Of a stretch of DNA of 5,982 bases, positions 4,724 through 5,982 are shown in pieces; position 1 is the first letter of the stretch, and every line of letters begins with the position of its first letter. The position numbers and the translations under genes are program-made. The notes below the pieces were generated by a model. That model made no database searches. It was not told where the DNA came from and saw only the letters and a list, made by a program, of their open reading frames with translations. This DNA comes from Aulosira sp. FACHB-615. Lineage in GTDB: Bacteria; Cyanobacteriota; Cyanobacteriia; Cyanobacteriales; Nostocaceae. The stretch is from the NCBI RefSeq assembly GCF_014698045.1, contig NZ_JACJSE010000075.1, forward strand, positions 1-5,982, given 5' to 3'.

Positions 4724-4760
4724 GCAATCGCTCAATGAGTGCTTATCTTTGGGCGATTGC
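4724..4760. repeat. 8-bp inverted repeat in the gap before the 120-aa gene
   Basis: GCAATCGC and GCGATTGC flank a 21-nt spacer that includes CTCAATGAG, itself a small inverted repeat. The arms resemble diverged HIP1-type GCGATCGC halves, a frequent theme in cyanobacterial intergenic DNA. It is followed by CAGTGG rather than a T-run. It lies 7 bp after the 65-aa gene's stop and may mark an mRNA processing or pausing point. The remaining gap up to 4829 shows no gene. Confidence 0.4.
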
Positions 4761-4829
4761 CAGTGGCTTAAAGTTACATCTCGCTAGAGACGCTTCATTA
4801 TTACACATCAATACCGAGGAGTGAAAAAT

Positions 4830-5192
4830 ATGAAGTTTGAAATCAATCAAATTGTTGAAATTGTAGATAATAAGCCTATTATTCTCTCTACTGAGATTAA
4901 ATTATTAACACCATCTACTGACTTGTATTCTCTTGCTAGAGATTACATCGAAGAATACGCGGATTACGAGTTTGTCCAACGCAATCAATACTCTGGTTAC
5001 AGAATTAAGAACAACAAACGCCGTCGATACATTATAGTTCTGATTCCGCAACAAGACAGATTAATCATTTGCTCCCAATTGGAATCAAATAATAAAAGCA
5101 AATTGTTTCCGTATCTGTGGGAGACAGCAATTACTACTGTTGAACAATTACATGAGTTCTTCGGAATTTGGTCTAACAAAGATTTTCTTTAA
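4830..5192 (+). CDS. hypothetical protein, 120 aa
   Basis: The product has an N-terminal beta section (KFEINQIVEIVDNKPIILST), a helix (DLYSLARDYIEEYADYEFVQ), and a basic strand segment (YSGYRIKNNKRRRYIIVLIP). It then has a further strand, RLIICSQLES, and a C-terminal helix, VEQLHEFFGIW. This order looks like a compact alpha/beta fold. The cluster KNNKRRR could contact nucleic acid, but that is only suggestive. No family is recognised. GAGGAG lies 8 nt before the ATG at 4830. A GTG at 4821 would overlap the ribosome-binding site and is rejected. The next gene begins 28 bp after the stop, so the two are probably co-transcribed. Confidence 0.75.
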   Translation: MKFEINQIVEIVDNKPIILSTEIKLLTPSTDLYSLARDYIEEYADYEFVQRNQYSGYRIKNNKRRRYIIVLIPQQDRLIICSQLESNNKSKLFPYLWETAITTVEQLHEFFGIWSNKDFL

Positions 5193-5220
5193 CAGCAGAA
5201 CAATTTTGTAGGTGCAATAT

Positions 5221-5982
5221 ATGATGAATGAAATCAAACTAGGATTTTGTAATCCTCCTGAACCAGTTTATCTTTACGTCAAAAATGGGGAATCAAACGG
5301 TGAATCATATCTTTGGTATCACTTCATCATTGACCAAGATAAAACTATTCCAGTTCAACAACGTGGATTAATAGGTTATCTATCAGAACTGCGAGTGACA
5401 GCCAAAGAATTCAAGGGTAAGGACAATATTAAGCTAGACATTGTTGTGGCAGCAGATGAAGTTTATATCATCCGAACTGGAATAGAAACCAATTTCGCCA
5501 AAACATTTTTATTATCAGCATCACTAGTACAAGACTTTTCCAAACCCCTGATTATTGCTGTTACTAGCGGCGAGGAAAATACCGTGTTCTGCCGATTATA
5601 CGATGCTACTACCAAAGTCAGAATCCGCAAAGAATGGAATCCGAATTCGGATTGGGCATCAATTATTACTGAAATTCAATCTCACTTGGGAACATCTACA
5701 TCGCTTCCCTTAACATCAGAACAACCGCATCCACAAGATTTGCGAGTTAAACAGATTCGGACTTTACTAAATTATCCGCTTGATTTAGTTAAAGAATACT
5801 TGCAATTTCAAGATGTTGACCGCCCAAGTTTACTGCCTGTGAATAAGATTGATTCTTTGGTAAAAACGATGTGTTTGGCTTGGGCTGCTGATAAGTTTGA
5901 AAACCCTAACGATGCTGAATCTTCGTATCAAAAGCAAGTTCTTGACGCAATCGCAAGTGAGGTTGATGAAGTAGTAGCAATC
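5221..5982 (+). CDS. partial hypothetical protein, at least 254 aa, continues past the window
   Basis: The frame stays open from the ATG at 5221 to the last base, so only the N-terminal part is seen. Residues 1-150 are strand-rich: NEIKLGFCNPPEPVYLYVKN, GYLSELRVTAKEFKGKDNIK, DIVVAADEVYIIRTGIETNF, LIIAVTSGEENTVFCRLYD and VRIRKEWNP. This order, with short KEFKGK and YxIRTGIETNFAKTFLL motifs, recalls small phage and plasmid ssDNA-binding-like proteins with an OB fold, but only by eye. After about residue 165 comes a Pro/Ser/Thr linker, then a helical region, LRVKQIRTLLNYPLDLVKEY and later CLAWAADKFENPNDAESSYQ. The start has AGGTG 6 nt upstream; a second ATG follows at 5224. The gene closes the visible part of the right-hand operon. 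Confidence 0.88.
   Translation, partial: MMNEIKLGFCNPPEPVYLYVKNGESNGESYLWYHFIIDQDKTIPVQQRGLIGYLSELRVTAKEFKGKDNIKLDIVVAADEVYIIRTGIETNFAKTFLLSASLVQDFSKPLIIAVTSGEENTVFCRLYDATTKVRIRKEWNPNSDWASIITEIQSHLGTSTSLPLTSEQPHPQDLRVKQIRTLLNYPLDLVKEYLQFQDVDRPSLLPVNKIDSLVKTMCLAWAADKFENPNDAESSYQKQVLDAIASEVDEVVAI

Noticed and set aside
4449..4727. 92-aa minus-strand open frame opposite the 65-aa acidic gene
   Set aside because: It runs antisense to two well-formed plus-strand genes with good ribosome-binding sites and has no ribosome-binding or domain support.

Overview
The window looks like cyanobacterial accessory DNA, most likely from a plasmid or other mobile region of a filamentous Nostoc/Anabaena-type strain. 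The main evidence is seven perfect copies of the cyanobacterial HIP1 octamer GCGATCGC (first bases at 1055, 1613, 1685, 3228, 3764, 4037 and 4351). The proteins also resemble uncharacterised families I associate with Nostocales plasmids. I see no rRNA, tRNA, CRISPR array, transposase or recognisable replication initiator. The organism call is an inference from these signals.

The layout is two gene blocks pointing away from each other around a control region at about 2828-3098. The left block is on the minus strand. Nearest the centre is a Cro/C1-type (XRE) helix-turn-helix regulator (2480-2827). After a 120-bp gap with a 10-bp-arm inverted repeat comes a tight three-gene operon: a 63-aa protein (2168-2359), a 99-aa protein resembling the second half of an AAA+ clamp-loader domain (1872-2171, ATGA overlap), and a 311-aa plasmid/phage-type protein with predicted DNA-related functions (914-1849). 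Further left are a 56-aa ORF that starts with GTG (522-692) and a 102-aa hypothetical protein (184-492). A rightward terminator-like hairpin (138-169) lies near the left edge.

The right block is on the plus strand. It holds a 262-aa protein with a SAP-like N-terminus and two similar alpha/beta modules (3099-3887), a 108-aa protein with a C-terminal coiled coil (3982-4308), and a 65-aa basic protein that overlaps it (4301-4498). A 65-aa acidic protein (4520-4717), a 120-aa protein (4830-5192) and the first 254 codons of a larger unknown protein that runs off the window (5221-5982) follow.

The genes probably form one regulated accessory module. The XRE protein sits at the divergence point, and near-identical 9-bp sites occur on both sides of the control region. 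One of these lies just upstream of the regulator's own ribosome-binding site, and the other lies downstream of a TTGACT box on the plus strand. A terminator-like hairpin then sits in the leader of the first plus-strand gene. No biochemical function can be assigned to most of the products from sequence alone. The module is best read as conserved but uncharacterised plasmid housekeeping (replication, partition or transfer), not as a recognised defence or metabolic system.
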